From contig NW_025955121.1 in NCBI RefSeq assembly GCF_022376445.1, positions 26,887-90,886 of the forward strand: DNA of 64,000 bases, written 5' to 3'. A program made the translations under genes and the position numbers. The notes under the pieces were generated by a model. That model was not told the origin of the DNA. It saw only the letters and a program-made list of their open reading frames with translations, and searched no databases. Positions within the stretch are counted from its first letter, which is position 1. The number at the start of each line of letters is the position of its first letter. Below are positions 21,092 to 33,106 of this stretch, one piece after another. The DNA is from Fomitopsis serialis (taxonomy: Eukaryota; Basidiomycota; Agaricomycetes; Polyporales; Fomitopsidaceae).

Positions 21092-21700
21092 TTACTCGCA
21101 TTCTCTCACCTCCTTACCTGCACCCCACTCGAAGGGAAGGCATGGGCTGTCCGTGCCCTTGCTGACCAGCCCGAAGCCAAAATCGACCCTCGAGCTCTCA
21201 TTGTACTCCTGCACCGCAAAGCCAGCCGCGCTGAACCACCGGCTGGGATCCCGCACGTTCGCGTCCTTCCAGATGAGCGCGTCGAGCTGGCTGAGTGCAG
21301 GTGACGCGAGGGCGGTGTGGCTCTTGGGAACAACGTACACGTTGTCCTCCAGCAGTGCGGCGAGCGAAGGAGGCGCGGGCAGGCCGCTCCGCACGTAACG
21401 CCTGATGCTGCGGATGGGCGAGTGCATGCGGAGCGGTTCCTGGAGGGTGGCATTGAGAATAGGCAGCGACCTCATGTCCTCGTATGCCATCTCGCGGAAG
21501 CGGTTATTGTACGACGACTGACCGGGTTCAGTGTCAATGACTTCCAGTCTGAATTGCACCTCCACGATGCGTGAATTGTCGTCGAGTAGCCGCCAAGTCA
21601 CATCGCGGAAGGCATGCCAGCTAGCCGGAGCAAGCAACCGCGATATCCATGTTCCTATGAGGTCCTCCTGGTCCGTTCTGAAGCGAACGATGATCAGCAC
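21092..21700 (-). pseudogene. Lanosterol 14-alpha-demethylase (CYP51) exon fragment
   Basis: The frame contains diagnostic CYP51 parts. The K-helix ExxR is in 'ATLQEPLRMHSPIRSIRRYV'. The substrate-region/PERF-equivalent stretch is 'YVVPKSHTALASPALSQLDA' followed by 'WKDANVRDPSRW'. The pre-heme segment is 'FGFGLVSKGTDSPCLPFEWG'. CYP51 is the ER P450 of ergosterol synthesis. The exon ends at GGTGCAG/GTAAGG (about 21111), a good splice donor exactly where the heme-cysteine loop should follow, but no 'RHRCIG' exon occurs in the next 500 bp. Upstream helices (AGQHTS region) are missing or unrecognisable. It is a partial duplicate, not a functional gene. Confidence 0.75.
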
Positions 21701-22485
21701 ATTATCATTCCACCTATGAAGTTATGCACACACGTACCCGATAACGTCCCACCACTCGACCACTCGAGGCAGACTCGCAATAGCGAGCAGTACCTGGGCA
21801 TACCAGTGGTGTCCGCGCCAATCTGGGTGCTCGTCCCGCGCCTTACCGATGTTCTCTTGGTATTCCCGTGGGAGGGGAGACTGGGAGGGAGACGTGGAAT
21901 GCGAACTTGCACTGGAGCGAGGCGTGCGGACGGGAATATGCATCGTGCAGGATAATCGTCGGTTCGCTAGGGTTTGCGCACTCCAATCCCGCGCACTCTC
22001 GCTTGCGCGGACTGACCACCTCGGGTGGAGGCGTCGGACTGGTGATGGAACCCAGCGCAGGACTGGAGGCGCCAGTACTTGGACGCGACATCGGTCACGG
22101 ACCGACCCCGGGGAAGAGTCGAATGGCGCCGCAGAGAGGCGGGGTTGTGGAAGACGCGGACGCTGTGAGAAGCCCGGGCAACGGTGGCCCGAAGATCAGT
22201 GAGTGCTGCGTCGCAGGATCTTTATCGAGACACGCACGTTGTCGGCTGTGATGATCGCCTTCTGGTATGCCTGCTGGGGCCGGCACTAGGAGCGGAGGCG
22301 GCGAGGCGGAGAAGTCCTCCGAAGACATACCTGTGGTGGACGAGCCTTCGTGCTCGTTTCCTTTGCTTGACCTGTGCCCTTCCCTCTCCTCTCCTCTCCT
22401 CTCTCCTCCTTCGCCTCCCTTTGCGCTCCCGGCTCCGCGTTCTCGTGGTTCTGTGGATTGGCACTGGACTTCACGCGCCTCGTGC
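21701..22485. other. GC-rich stretch without a supported gene
   Basis: Overlapping ORFs in four frames, none with a recognised domain. Immediately left of the right inverted-repeat arm; a CT-rich run (TCCTCTCCTCTCC) lies at 22385-22410. Confidence 0.35.
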
Positions 22486-24734
22486 GAGCTTGGGGACCAG
22501 GCGAGGAAGGAGGAGCGGTCTTGTCCACGCGCAGGGTCGCCGCATGCCCCTAGTGCAGTCGGGCGGTCGGTGTGGCTGCCCAAATCGCGGTCAGACGAGG
22601 TCAGGACGAGGTGGTGGCGGTCGAGAGCAGCGCTCGGAGCGCACACCGCCGACGCGGGCTCGTGACGCACAACGCTCATCACGCGTCGTCGGTCGCGTTG
22701 AGCGTGTCGCGCGAGAACAATATATTGTTGTGAGCGAGTATCATAAGTACGATGGTGGGCACCAAAGACTTGTTAGATATGGTGGCAATGCGAAAGTTTT
22801 AGATATACGAGCCACGAAAGTTTTAGATATCGCGAGTCACGAAAGTTTTAGATATAGAGGGTTACAAAGATTAGATATAGGTTACAAAGATTAGATCTAG
22901 AGTGTTACAAAGATTAGATCTGGGATAATAAAGCGTCAAACGGTACACCATAGAACCCATGTGACCCATGGACTACTGCAGTGCTAATCCAGCAGTAGAG
23001 AATGGTAACTGCTAGTCATGTAGTCTGTGCTGTGTATCTCCCACAGTTTAACAGCCTATATGGTAATCCTGAAGCTTGCACCAGAGTTCTTTGCAATGAC
23101 AGTATGGTAAAGTTCCCTTTCAGCAACCAGAAGACAAAGTTTGACATTTATCATTAAGTTATGCTCCAATGAAAGATACACAGACTGCTGAAGTTGTCAC
23201 AATGATGACAACAAGTGCATTACAGTGTGGGTGCCATCATGCTGACCTCATCTTTCTAACTCACAATGATAGCTACTCCAGTGCCATGTATCTATGAGCT
23301 GAAATACAAAATATGACCAGACTGAATCTTACCATGTAATTGTTCATGTTGGACAGCCAGTGATACTGTTTACTTTGATCTTTTGCTAGGCATCTGTGAC
23401 ATGGCCACTCCTGATAGCATAAGAAGAATCAATACGGATACTGTGTCAAGGGCCTTTTGAGATGAACACTAGACCTGCAGTTTCAGTTTTACATTTTGCA
23501 TAGATGCATTGTTAGTTAATTTACTAAATCCAGGATTTCAGCAATGTAGTAGGGCTATGATCATGCTGTTTATAAGAAATCATGGTCCCAGTTGTGTCAC
23601 TTACTAACTAGCAATGCATTAAGCTCTCAATGAAAATGTCCACATCATGGGCTGGTCATGTTCATCCCCTGGCCCTATTTATCATATGTTGGTGAGAAAC
23701 CTGTGACATAAGGCAGTATTCAGTGATGATGATTAGTAAATCAACCTAATATGCTCCTCTTCTCTGAGGCTAGTCTATGTGGCAGACTATTCATATTCAT
23801 TGCACAATGCCACATCTAGCCTGTGTTTCAGTTAAATGGTTGTCTACCCTGAGTTTCTGCTCAATGTTGACCCACAGTAATCCTGCTACATTGGGGTGAC
23901 CCATTGGGATGTGGTGAATTCAAAAAGGCTCTGCCCATGGCATCAATATCCCTTCTGTGTTGTGATGTGCATTTGTATATACAGCCTTGCTATCCCCCAA
24001 ATCTTGTGGTCTCCCCACCTAAGTAGTGATATGTACCGGAAATAAAGGTACAGTCACTGTTTATCAGGTTCTTTGATCCTTTGTCACATTTTGGATGATT
24101 TTGTCATGTTACCTTGCTTTGACCCATTTAATTGACCTGTTACCTTGCTTTGACCCATTTAACCTATCCTCTCCATTGTTCTTGCATATATAAGTTGCTT
24201 GCATAACAGCCTACTGCCCTCATGTAGATGCCTCCCATCTGATTGATGTATGTCCTGGATTGCAAAACTGAAAACTCCAACTTCAATGCTGTGATTGACC
24301 ATGCAGTCAGTGGGGTTGTTCTCAAAGTGGTAGCAGTAGATATGCACCATCCTGCTTTGCTGCCCTGTCATTGGATTGCAGGTTGTCCAGGACACTGTTC
24401 AAAGAGAACAGCCCCTAGTCACATCCATCTCCCTGGCTGCTCTGTGGGGTCATTCCTCCAATTGGCAGACCAGTTGTGAGTCTGGTTTGAGCTCACTTGG
24501 CCAGTATGATACTGATAAATAAACACACCCCATATCTTGCCAATCATGTTACCCATCATGCAAAATGATGAGTACCATGAACTGCACATAGATCTACCCA
24601 TGATGGTACCCATACCCAAGGGTACCCATGATACCCATGCAAAACCCATACCCATGCCATGGGTATGCAACCCATGTGGGTATGGGTATGGGTATGCCCT
24701 CAGACACCCATGGGTACACCCACACTATGCACTA
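22486..24734 (-). repeat. Right arm of the long inverted repeat
   Basis: Reverse complement of the left arm (11036-14402) without the 1091-bp insertion. Its outer 1.77 kb is almost free of CpG and practically identical to the left arm. Its inner 0.48 kb is GC-rich and more diverged. Outside 24734 the two arms' flanks are unrelated, and no target duplication is visible. Confidence 0.9.
22778..22935 (-). repeat. Tandem short-repeat array in the right arm
   Basis: Counterpart of 13927-14107: CGAAAGTTTTAGATAT and GTTACAAAGATTAGAT units (plus-strand view), in different copy number from the left arm. Confidence 0.6.
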
Positions 24735-25300
24735 AACATTTCTCATGTATATAAACCAATGGGATTGTACTGCCAGACATGGCCCTCTCCCCAGCAAGTG
24801 GTAAAAGTGTAGGAGGGGTATTGGAATTTGGTGGTCACAATGTGACCAGAGGGGGAATGGAGATGAGTGAGGTTGTTAGCAAGGCGAGGAGCTCCTGCTA
24901 GGGTTGTTAGCAGGACAAGGAGCCGTGCTATGGGTTGTGGAAGCACTATAAAGTCCTAGACAGTCAGGAGGAACTGAGTCGAGGGGGAGTCCTAGCCTAG
25001 TGAGGAGCGAGTCGAGAAGTCCTAGGCGAGGTGAGGAGCACAAGCCGAGGGGAGTTCCTAGGCAAGCAACGAGCGAGCCAAGGATGTAGTGAACCTACTC
25101 GGACAGCATGGTGTAGTGTACTTGGACGAGATGGTGGTTCAGTGGTAAGATGAGATTACTTCCAAATATGGAAGTGAGATAGCTAGGTACATGAAGATAA
25201 GATATGATCTACACTATCAGTCCATAATCTAATCTAGAAGGCAGGCAAGGTATTGCCTACCCGTAACAAAGGGTGCATCTCTAGGGTATCACAGTATATA
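24735..25300. repeat. Degenerate tandem repeats near an LTR-like sequence
   Basis: From 24950 to 25085 a roughly 35-45 bp unit recurs (AGTCCTAGGCGAGGTGAGGAGC-like, with GAGCGAGTCGAG). A CACTATAAAG motif lies just upstream at about 24945, suggesting an old LTR or promoter. No ORF. Confidence 0.4.
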
Positions 25301-26385
25301 TACTGCAGATCAAAATACAAAGTGACACAGGGTGATGCATGATGCCTGAGCAACCATCAGGCAGCATGACATGGGTGTTGTAACAATGGCCTCTTGGGTG
25401 GTGGGGCTGCTCAAACAGCACCACAGGTGGTAAAACTTTGGTTCATCACATATGGCAGGCTGAATGATGACCAGTGACAGTGTAGCATGTTTGGAGGTCC
25501 TGTGACACATGACCACCACTACCTGTGCAGTCCTTATGTTTTGTGTGATAGACCATCCCATAGCCAATGGCATAGAGCTTTGTGTTAAATTAAGTGCCAT
25601 TATGGTTTCATATAGCTAGCCTTCTATCAAACTTAGCATTTAGGAGGACATATATTTCAGATGCATATTAGATTAGCCTGTGAGTGGTACTCTTAGGCAA
25701 TATTAGGCACTGTGATAGGTTGTAAGCTGTTGTGTTCAAACCACCAAATCATCAGACAATGTGATTGGTATGTGATACCCTCCAGGAAAACACATTTTAT
25801 GTGTGTTATTCTTTGACAAAACATCATGGGCCTTGTTCATGGTATTTGATTAATCTGGTAACATTTGGCACAGTGGCTAAGGCTTAGTTCCATGACACAG
25901 TGACACAACAATCATGGTGTATATTGCTTATGCTCACTTGCACATACATACCATGTCAATATGTCACAAACTACAACAAGAGTGAAGATCAGGCTCTACA
26001 TTTTTTTAATACACATACCTCAATTATGAGTGAGATGGGCCATGATGTGACCTGGGCATCAGTGTTCAAATAGTGTGTGTTGTCACCACTGCCAGGGCTA
26101 ATAATCCTGCAATGCACATCAGCCAAAAAGTGTGCAGGATTGCAGCTACTGTTCGAAGTACCTGTGCAGCTGGCCTGATGAACCTTGTGCTGTCTTGACA
26201 CGAGGGAGGCCAAATATGGCTTGCAACATGTGAAAAGCAGCCTATGCACAGTTGTGAGGACATTGACATGATAAATAACAAATAACAAACCTCAATGAAA
26301 AGATGAGGATGCATGAGGCTTTCAAGTGTGATTAGTGTGTACAAGCATTGATAGTGCATAACACATACCCATACTTGGGAGAGGT
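25301..26385. other. CpG-depleted transposon remnant abutting the Ppo gene
   Basis: No credible ORF and almost no CpG up to about 26140. The right part ends at ACACATACCCATAC (26357-26372), a motif like the TACCCA-rich ends of the TIR elements. GC-rich genic sequence starts just after it. Confidence 0.55.
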
Positions 26386-26516
26386 AGCATCCAGCCACTG
26401 TTACAGAAACTCGTGAGACGGTGCAATGGAACATACAAGAAAACGAGCATACCTGTGAGCCATCTGTTTCGGTAGCAAAATCAGACTGAGACATGGAGCA
26501 TGGATGTCCGACATAC

Positions 26517-29500
26517 CTAATGCCTCAGCAACCGCTTTGTCGAAGGCAGCATCGGGCCGTCGCGAGCGTGCCAAATGTTCAGAAAACCGCGTACAGCGTT
26601 CGTCGCAGAGATAATAGTCGATCACTTGGCAGATAGCCCGGGCGAACGGCATAGCGGTCGGTACAAGCTCCGCGAATACTCCAGCAGCCAAGGCATCGCG
26701 TGAGCTACCTTGTGAAGCGGCCAATAGTGTCTGAATGAACGGTCGCTCGTGTTCGTTCTTGCCGATCGTCAACTGCAGAGCACTGTCGGCGAGGCCATTG
26801 AGCTGGAAGATGTGCCGATGATTCAACTGAGCTATAAACACATCCTCAATTGATGCACTCACCGAGTGCCCATTCGCGTCTGTTAGAAGCTCCTTCACGT
26901 GCTTGACAACCAGGCTTGTTGCACGCACCGCATCTTCATTCTCTTCGAACTCCCGCGATGCAGACGTCTCGTGGTAGACATAACTGGCCACATATGAGCG
27001 TCGACAACACAATCAAATCAACCTCACCTGGCGACACTGCGGAACATATCAACCACCTCTTGAGGGCGGTATATGCCACTCGGATTTTCTTCCGTCTTCA
27101 ACGGCAGCCCAATCTGATCCGCCAGTCAGCGCGCTCAATCGTCGAGAGACAAGTCGCTTTACAATCTCATCGGCAATCCAAACCACCGGAAGGACGTTGA
27201 TCACGTCCCTGACGACGTTCAGATATTTCGTCTTCGCCCCAACGTGCTCGATCGAGTGAGCCGCGATCAACTTCTCCGTAATTGTCCGTATGACCAGCGC
27301 ATGCTTGGTGACCGCAGTGGTGTTCAACAATACCCGCTCAACCTGCATCAAGACAAATCAAGACCGAGTCGACACAAGCAAAGCAGAACCACAACTTACC
27401 GACGACACATCAGGCAAAACACTGCCCAAGAGGCTCTGCAACCGGCTCTCCATCTTCGCAGACCCATTCAGCCCGTTCCCGTTTCCACTCCCATTCCCCA
27501 CCAGCCCCGCAGACCCCGGGCCGTGCAGTCCCCTAGCACGAGCAGGCCCAGCCGGCCTCGTCCACTTGTACTTCCCCACCGGCGAGTCCGGCAGGTCGCT
27601 CACGAACGCCTTCATCTTCTGCGGCACGATGAACGGGAAGAGCGCGTACGCCGACGCCGCCGGGTACCAATCCGGCAGCGTGCGGAACAGCATCTTGCCG
27701 ATGATCCCGCCGATCGAGCCGTCCCGCTTTTCGTACATGCAGTCCTGGTACCCCCACGCCGTGAGGTTGAACGCTACATGGACACAAGCACACGCGCGTC
27801 AGTACCCGTCGACGGGACCAGACAGACGCGATTGCGGGACAACTCACGCGTAAAGTCCACGGTCAAGAACCGATCCCCGCGTGTCAAACACACCGCGTCC
27901 GCGAGAATCGCCCTCGAGATCGTGTATCCCGGGCAGAGCCCCGAGCCGGGCATCGGCACCTTCGCTTCCTCCGCCTGCAAGCCCACCTGCACCCACACCC
28001 GTCAGCACGCGCCCACAAGCTACAGCCGCAGTAGATTGCGCACGCACATGCAGCTCGAGATTATCGATGTGGTGGTACAAACTCTCAGCGGCCATCTAAC
28101 GCACGCATGACGAAGCGGCATTAGCGGCTCAGCGGATCTCGATAGCGACGGTCACTCGGGACTCTGACTCACGTAGATCTTCGGGTCCGGGTTCCATTCC
28201 TTGAAGGACTCGTACGCTGTCCGTCCTCACCATTAGCGTCGAGCGTCGCGCATATACGATGAGTTCACTACGCGCAGCCCATGAACGACCTGAACTCGTT
28301 CAACTAGCCCAGAATCCCGTCAGTCATCGCACCGTGGCGAACAGACGAGTCTCACCGACATGTGCCCCAGCTCCGAGATTGCATGATCCCCAGGATCTCG
28401 ATAACCCTTAGCACGTCCGGAATCCCGCGCGCCTTGAACGCGCTCGCCGGGGACTCCGTCGCGTCGAGCAGGATCTTCGCGAGGTCCGCTGCGATCCAAT
28501 CGATTGTCATTCCCCTCCGAGCATCAAACGGAGAAACAAGGCTGCTCACCATCGGCAAACCGACCGTCAGGGCCACGCTTGAGGCTACGGAACGGTCAGC
28601 GGCGCACACCGTACCCGCAAGGCCGGAACCTACTCATCGAACGACCACTGCTTCACGTCCTTCGGGGCGCCCATCATCAGCTTCATCGCCGCCGTCTTGA
28701 ACTCGTCCACCGTGACCTGCGCCCCCGCCGCCATGTTCAGTCAACCGTCGCAAGAACCACGAACAGTGCACGCACCTCGCGCCCGACTTCCCCTCGAACA
28801 TCTTCTCGAACAGCGCCTCGATCCACGCCGAGTCTGCACCGAGCTCGTCGCGTGCCACCTATACATCAGGTTGAACTCCACCGCGACGGCGTTCCCCTCG
28901 CCCTGCGGCGCAAACTCGTGGTTCGCCTCCCGCATCGTCTACTCCGCCGTCAGCCCTCCTCCACTCCCAACTAAGACGGAACGCACCTCGAGGGGTCCAG
29001 CCGCCACCCCAGCCGTCCCGGTCAGGCCCAGATCGCGCCGACATAGTCGCCAAGGATGACCTGCATGAAGAACGCGGTGTTCACGAGGCGCGCGCGCTGG
29101 AAGAGCTCGTCGTCTTGTGTTGCGCGCGCCGCCGCGTCCAGCTTGGCTGGATCCACGAACGTCCCGCGCTCGTTGACCGCAAAGATCTGCGAGGCTACGA
29201 ACTAGCGAGCACGCGTAGCAGGGAGGGGGAGGAAAGGCATCAGAGTGCGTAAGCGGGAGAAAGAGAGGAGCGTACGTTATGGTTCCGGCAGAAGAGCACG
29301 AGCAGCGCGCACGTCGAGGGCGGCATGAACATGAGCCGCCTATCCGCGAAGACGTCCTCCCACAAGCGGCCGTCCCGTCCTTGCCTGTCCACCCAACAAC
29401 GTCAGCAAACGTGCTCCCTCGAACAAGCGCGGACACCTACGTCTGACGCCGTCGACCTCCGCCTGCGAGCTCCCGTACAGCGGGCTGAGGTCGAGGTAGC

Positions 29501-31351
29501 TGCTCGCAGCGTTGACCGTCCAGTCGCGCGGGTCCGTGTTGAAGATGCTGTGAATGATAATATTCGCGAACGCGAAGAACATGCCCGAGAGCCCACCTAC
29601 ACAGTCATCAATGATTTGTCCCCAGCCGTGCAGAAGTCTGACCAGGACCTACCCGGGTGCTCGACAAACTCATCCCGCTTCAACAGCGTGTCAAACACGA
29701 GCCCAGGGTCGGGCAGGTACTGCGGCGGGAGCGGGTTCGTCGACGGGACGCTGCGCGCGTACGGCATGCCCGCCATCCCGAGGGCGGGCGTGAGCACGTT
29801 GTAGTTCGCGCCGTCCGCGCTGCGGAACGCGTACTTCGCGGGACTGTTCACGCTCGCCGCGGTCGGCGGGGCGCTGGGGCTTTTCGGCAGCGCGAGGTAG
29901 CCGCTCGGAGGGTGCGGCAGGTCTTGTACACTGTATGCAGCGTGAGCGTCAAGCCCGACACGGGGATATGTGGGCACTTGCAGAGCTGGATGGCCGCGTG
30001 CTCGAGCTGCTTGGCGAACGCGGAGTCGTCCGGCGAGCGCGCTATGAGGGTGAGGAGTTTCTCGAGCTGGAGGTACGACCATCAGTTCATGACCCGTGCA
30101 TTGCAGGACTGTAGAATGTAGCCCGAAACCCGCACAAGACATCCCGCCACACAGGAAACGCATGTTCGTGCAAGTCGTATCCTGCTTCTGGATAGCACTG
30201 ACGGTCGCGACAGGCCTGGTCGCACAAAACGCGCACATCCTGAGTCCGTCGGGATCAGTGCTAGAGCAGGCCGTAGGAGCGGATCTGAGCGTCCAGGCTG
30301 ACCGAGGCGGGTGCAGCCTCGTCTATGGCTGGCCAGGCCGTGAATGATCCATCACTGGAACCACATCCGTCGACCTACGCCTCTGTGCACGCTTTCAGGG
30401 CGATATGGGTGGAGCTGGGACTCTGAGAAATTAGAATGCACTTCGCCAAGATGCTCGCGCTCGAGCGCGATGATCGACAGTCGAAGTATACACGTCGCAT
30501 GCATGCGCACGAGTCAAGCGTCGAAGCTGCGCTCTTTCCGTAGCCGCAGAGAAGGAATGTAGGCATACGCGAAACTGTGCTCCAGCGCACCCAAATAGAT
30601 ACTGAAGTATCTCACTCGCGCGCAGCCGCCCACGTCAGTGCAATAGCGGTACAGGTCACTGGCGTCAGCGGCGTCCAGGACATGGTTCAGTCCCCCGACG
30701 GCAGCGCTGCCTGCTCGGACGCGTCATGCGTCACCACCGCTCGCGCCGTCGCAGCAACACACCAGAGTGGGTCGGAATACAATCATATCTCCCACCGGAC
30801 ACCAAGTTGTGCTGCAACGGCGCGATCAAGAACGGTCCTTAATGATAGGTGACCATGCACGCATGCACGAGTCAGCTTCCATTGGGCCCGTAGACAGTGC
30901 GTACTGGTCAGAGATTATCACCGCAGGATGTTTAAAGGATCTCATCCTGAGAGGAATACCTCCAGTATCTCATAGCTTATCTCTCACGGTAGCGTGGCGC
31001 GCTCGGGCGGCGCAGCCACACGCGTCGCGCCCCGCGCTACTGTGAATCGAATGCACTGCTGTAACTCACCAGGAACTTGCGGTCGTCATGCCGGGGCCAT
31101 TCAGGCTCCTGACCGCGTTGATGTATGCGGGCTATATGCGCGTGTCAGACGTGTAATGACGCGTGCAAACGCAGAAGACTCACGAGGTCGTCGGGCGTGA
31201 AGCCAGGCCCGCGGACGAGCCTCTGCTGGATGTCGGTGATCCCGCGGGAGAGGAGGGACGGCTGCGGGGTGGCACCGTGCTCGTCGAGGGGGGCCTCGCT
31301 GGCGGCGAAGGCGTCGACGGCGAACTTGACGTTGTCGAGAATTCTGCTCAT
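26517..31351 (-). CDS. Ppo-type fatty-acid dioxygenase, 3'-truncated
   Basis: A multi-exon gene for a psi-producing oxygenase: animal-type heme peroxidase fused to a P450-like domain, which oxygenates linoleate to oxylipins. ATG at 31351 ('MSRILDNVKF'). The peroxidase is recognised from 'YAFRSADGANYNVLTPALG', the distal His in 'FAFANIIIHSIFNTDPRDW', 'SSYLDLSPLYG', 'LLVLFCRNHN', Tyr/proximal His 'LMYRWHA', 'WIEALFEKMFEGKSGA', 'LKRGPDGRFAD' and 'SRSWG'. It continues to 'PMPGSGLCPGYTISRAIL' and 'FNLTAWGYQDC'. The P450 part begins at 'VERVLLNTTAVTKHALV', includes 'EDVFIAQLNHRHIFQLNGL', and stops after 'FDKAVAEALG' at a splice donor (26517). The remaining P450 exons with the cysteine ligand are absent. 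Frames shift at about 29025 and 28835, each fixable by a longer G run. At least a dozen short introns, one of 1003 nt (30067-31069). Confidence 0.85.
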
Positions 31352-33106
31352 GGTGGGTGTGGGTATTCAGCTGTGCGGGGGCGGTGGTGGAGGGCATGGC
31401 AGACGGCGACGGGTTCATATAGGGAGGCGGGGACATCTGGACGCGGCGGATCTATCTGGCAGTCGAAGAACTGTCAATGTCCGGAAAGGATGCATGGAAG
31501 GCCACTGCCACGCGACTGTAAGCACTGCAGATCCCTGCAGCCCCGTCGTCCGTGCGCGCGACGTCCAACAACGCGCTGCGTCCATCAGGCGCCCACTATG
31601 ATCCCGCGCGGCCAGATCACATCTCGTTCATCGAGATCCAGATCAACCGCAGCCACCCGCCCACTCCAGCTTGTTGCAGTCTGTTGCGTAGCAACGCCTC
31701 CCCAGCCCGCTCTGCACGGCACCGGCCGCATCCGAAACGAACGTCTCTTCCTTCTCTCAAACACCGTGCACTGTCCACCGCAGATAAGTCTGGCCGCCGG
31801 TCAGTGACATCTCCTGACGGCCGCCTGGCACAGGGGCATCATATCATTTCCGTCGAGTTCATCCTGTGCCTCCGATACGTGCACAGAGTTCAATGGAACC
31901 CGACGATGCGCTTTCCGTGGAACGCTCATGCGAGGAACGTAGATAGGTACGGAATGGAATCTCGTATCGCGTGCACTTGCCCTCGAGGCGTATGATCACG
32001 GAGTACTGAATCGGGTCGAGATGAAGTCAAAGTACAAGACGCTTCCGCAAGAACAAGCCGCCGATGTTGACGTTCATTGAACATCGCCTTCCCCGCAAAA
32101 GCTAATTTGTACTGTTGCGCACAATCTCCGGGCTTCGTGATAATCACCAGGCACAGCTCCGTGCGAGCCTCGAGGCTCTGCGCCCTTGCCCATCTGTCGC
32201 GACGCAAACCACTCGCACTTCCCATCCATCCATCCACAAACCACGTCACGTCGAAACATCAAATGGAATGATATGAAGGTAAGTTCAAGTGTACGTACGT
32301 GATATTGCGCTCAAGCAACCGCGTCTCGCCAGTTCGTCCTCGTTGCCGCTCCGGTCTCGCAGGTCCACAACCAGCGACAATCTCGGAGGCTGGCTAACTG
32401 TGGTGTTCAGTGTATGCTCTCGAAGTTGACGGAACGACGGTATCATCCTGCACGAAGATTGAAATATCGACGAGTGATGATGCGCGCATCCTTCATGTCC
32501 TACTATACACTGTCTTAGCTGTCCAGGTATTGCGTACACGACACGCTGAGCGCATACACTGCCGGGCGTCCGACAGTGAGCCTTCAGATATTGCCGCGTC
32601 GCCCGTAGCTGTTCATCTGCGTTCAGGATACTGGCCTCGCTGTGTACATCCGTGACACGGGCGGCGTGGGACCCTATTGTTGAAAGCCGAGCAAAGTTGA
32701 ATACCCTTGTGCCCTCGGGCACTCCCGTCCAGATAAGGCCACCGTGACCTATCACTCAAAAGCAATAAGTGCATTACCGAGTGCATACAAGTACAATGCA
32801 TGTGCAGCACGACCGCGCGACCTGAGTAGTATTTAAGTGTTGTAGCGGGGCGTGCGCACCGACTAACTGTCCACACCCACCATCCCTCTACACAGCACCA
32901 GATCGCCCGTCCATATGTACCTGCCCTCACACGGGCACGCGAGAGTAGAGCCCACACGGGTATGCACATGCATACGAGCGAACGCGCTGCGCCCATACCC
33001 ACGCCCACGTCTAGCAATTACAGATCCATCCCACCCATCCGACACAGCACCGCCGGGCCCGAGTGAACTCTCTTCCCGGCATGTCTCAGCGCGAGCCGGA
33101 GCGCGC
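31352..33106. other. Intergenic, no supported gene
   Basis: Upstream region of the Ppo gene and downstream region of YKT6. ORFs up to 214 codons exist on both strands but overlap in several frames, lack domains and lack splice-supported extension. Confidence 0.4.

Noticed and set aside
11036..24734. A single 13.7-kb foldback transposon bounded by the two arms
   Set aside because: No matching target duplication outside the arms, unequal divergence along the arms, and no transposase inside. Kept as an inverted repeat only.
1..26400. A biosynthetic or defence gene cluster in the accessory left part
   Set aside because: All recognisable coding sequence is retroelement Gag/Pol or truncated single-gene remnants. 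No set of intact co-oriented enzymes or nucleases was seen.
29022..29024. In-frame TGA in the Ppo peroxidase domain as proof of a pseudogene
   Set aside because: The context is G-run-rich, and two slightly longer G runs remove the stop and keep the family motif around 'WRLDP'. With the pattern seen elsewhere, a sequencing error is at least as likely.
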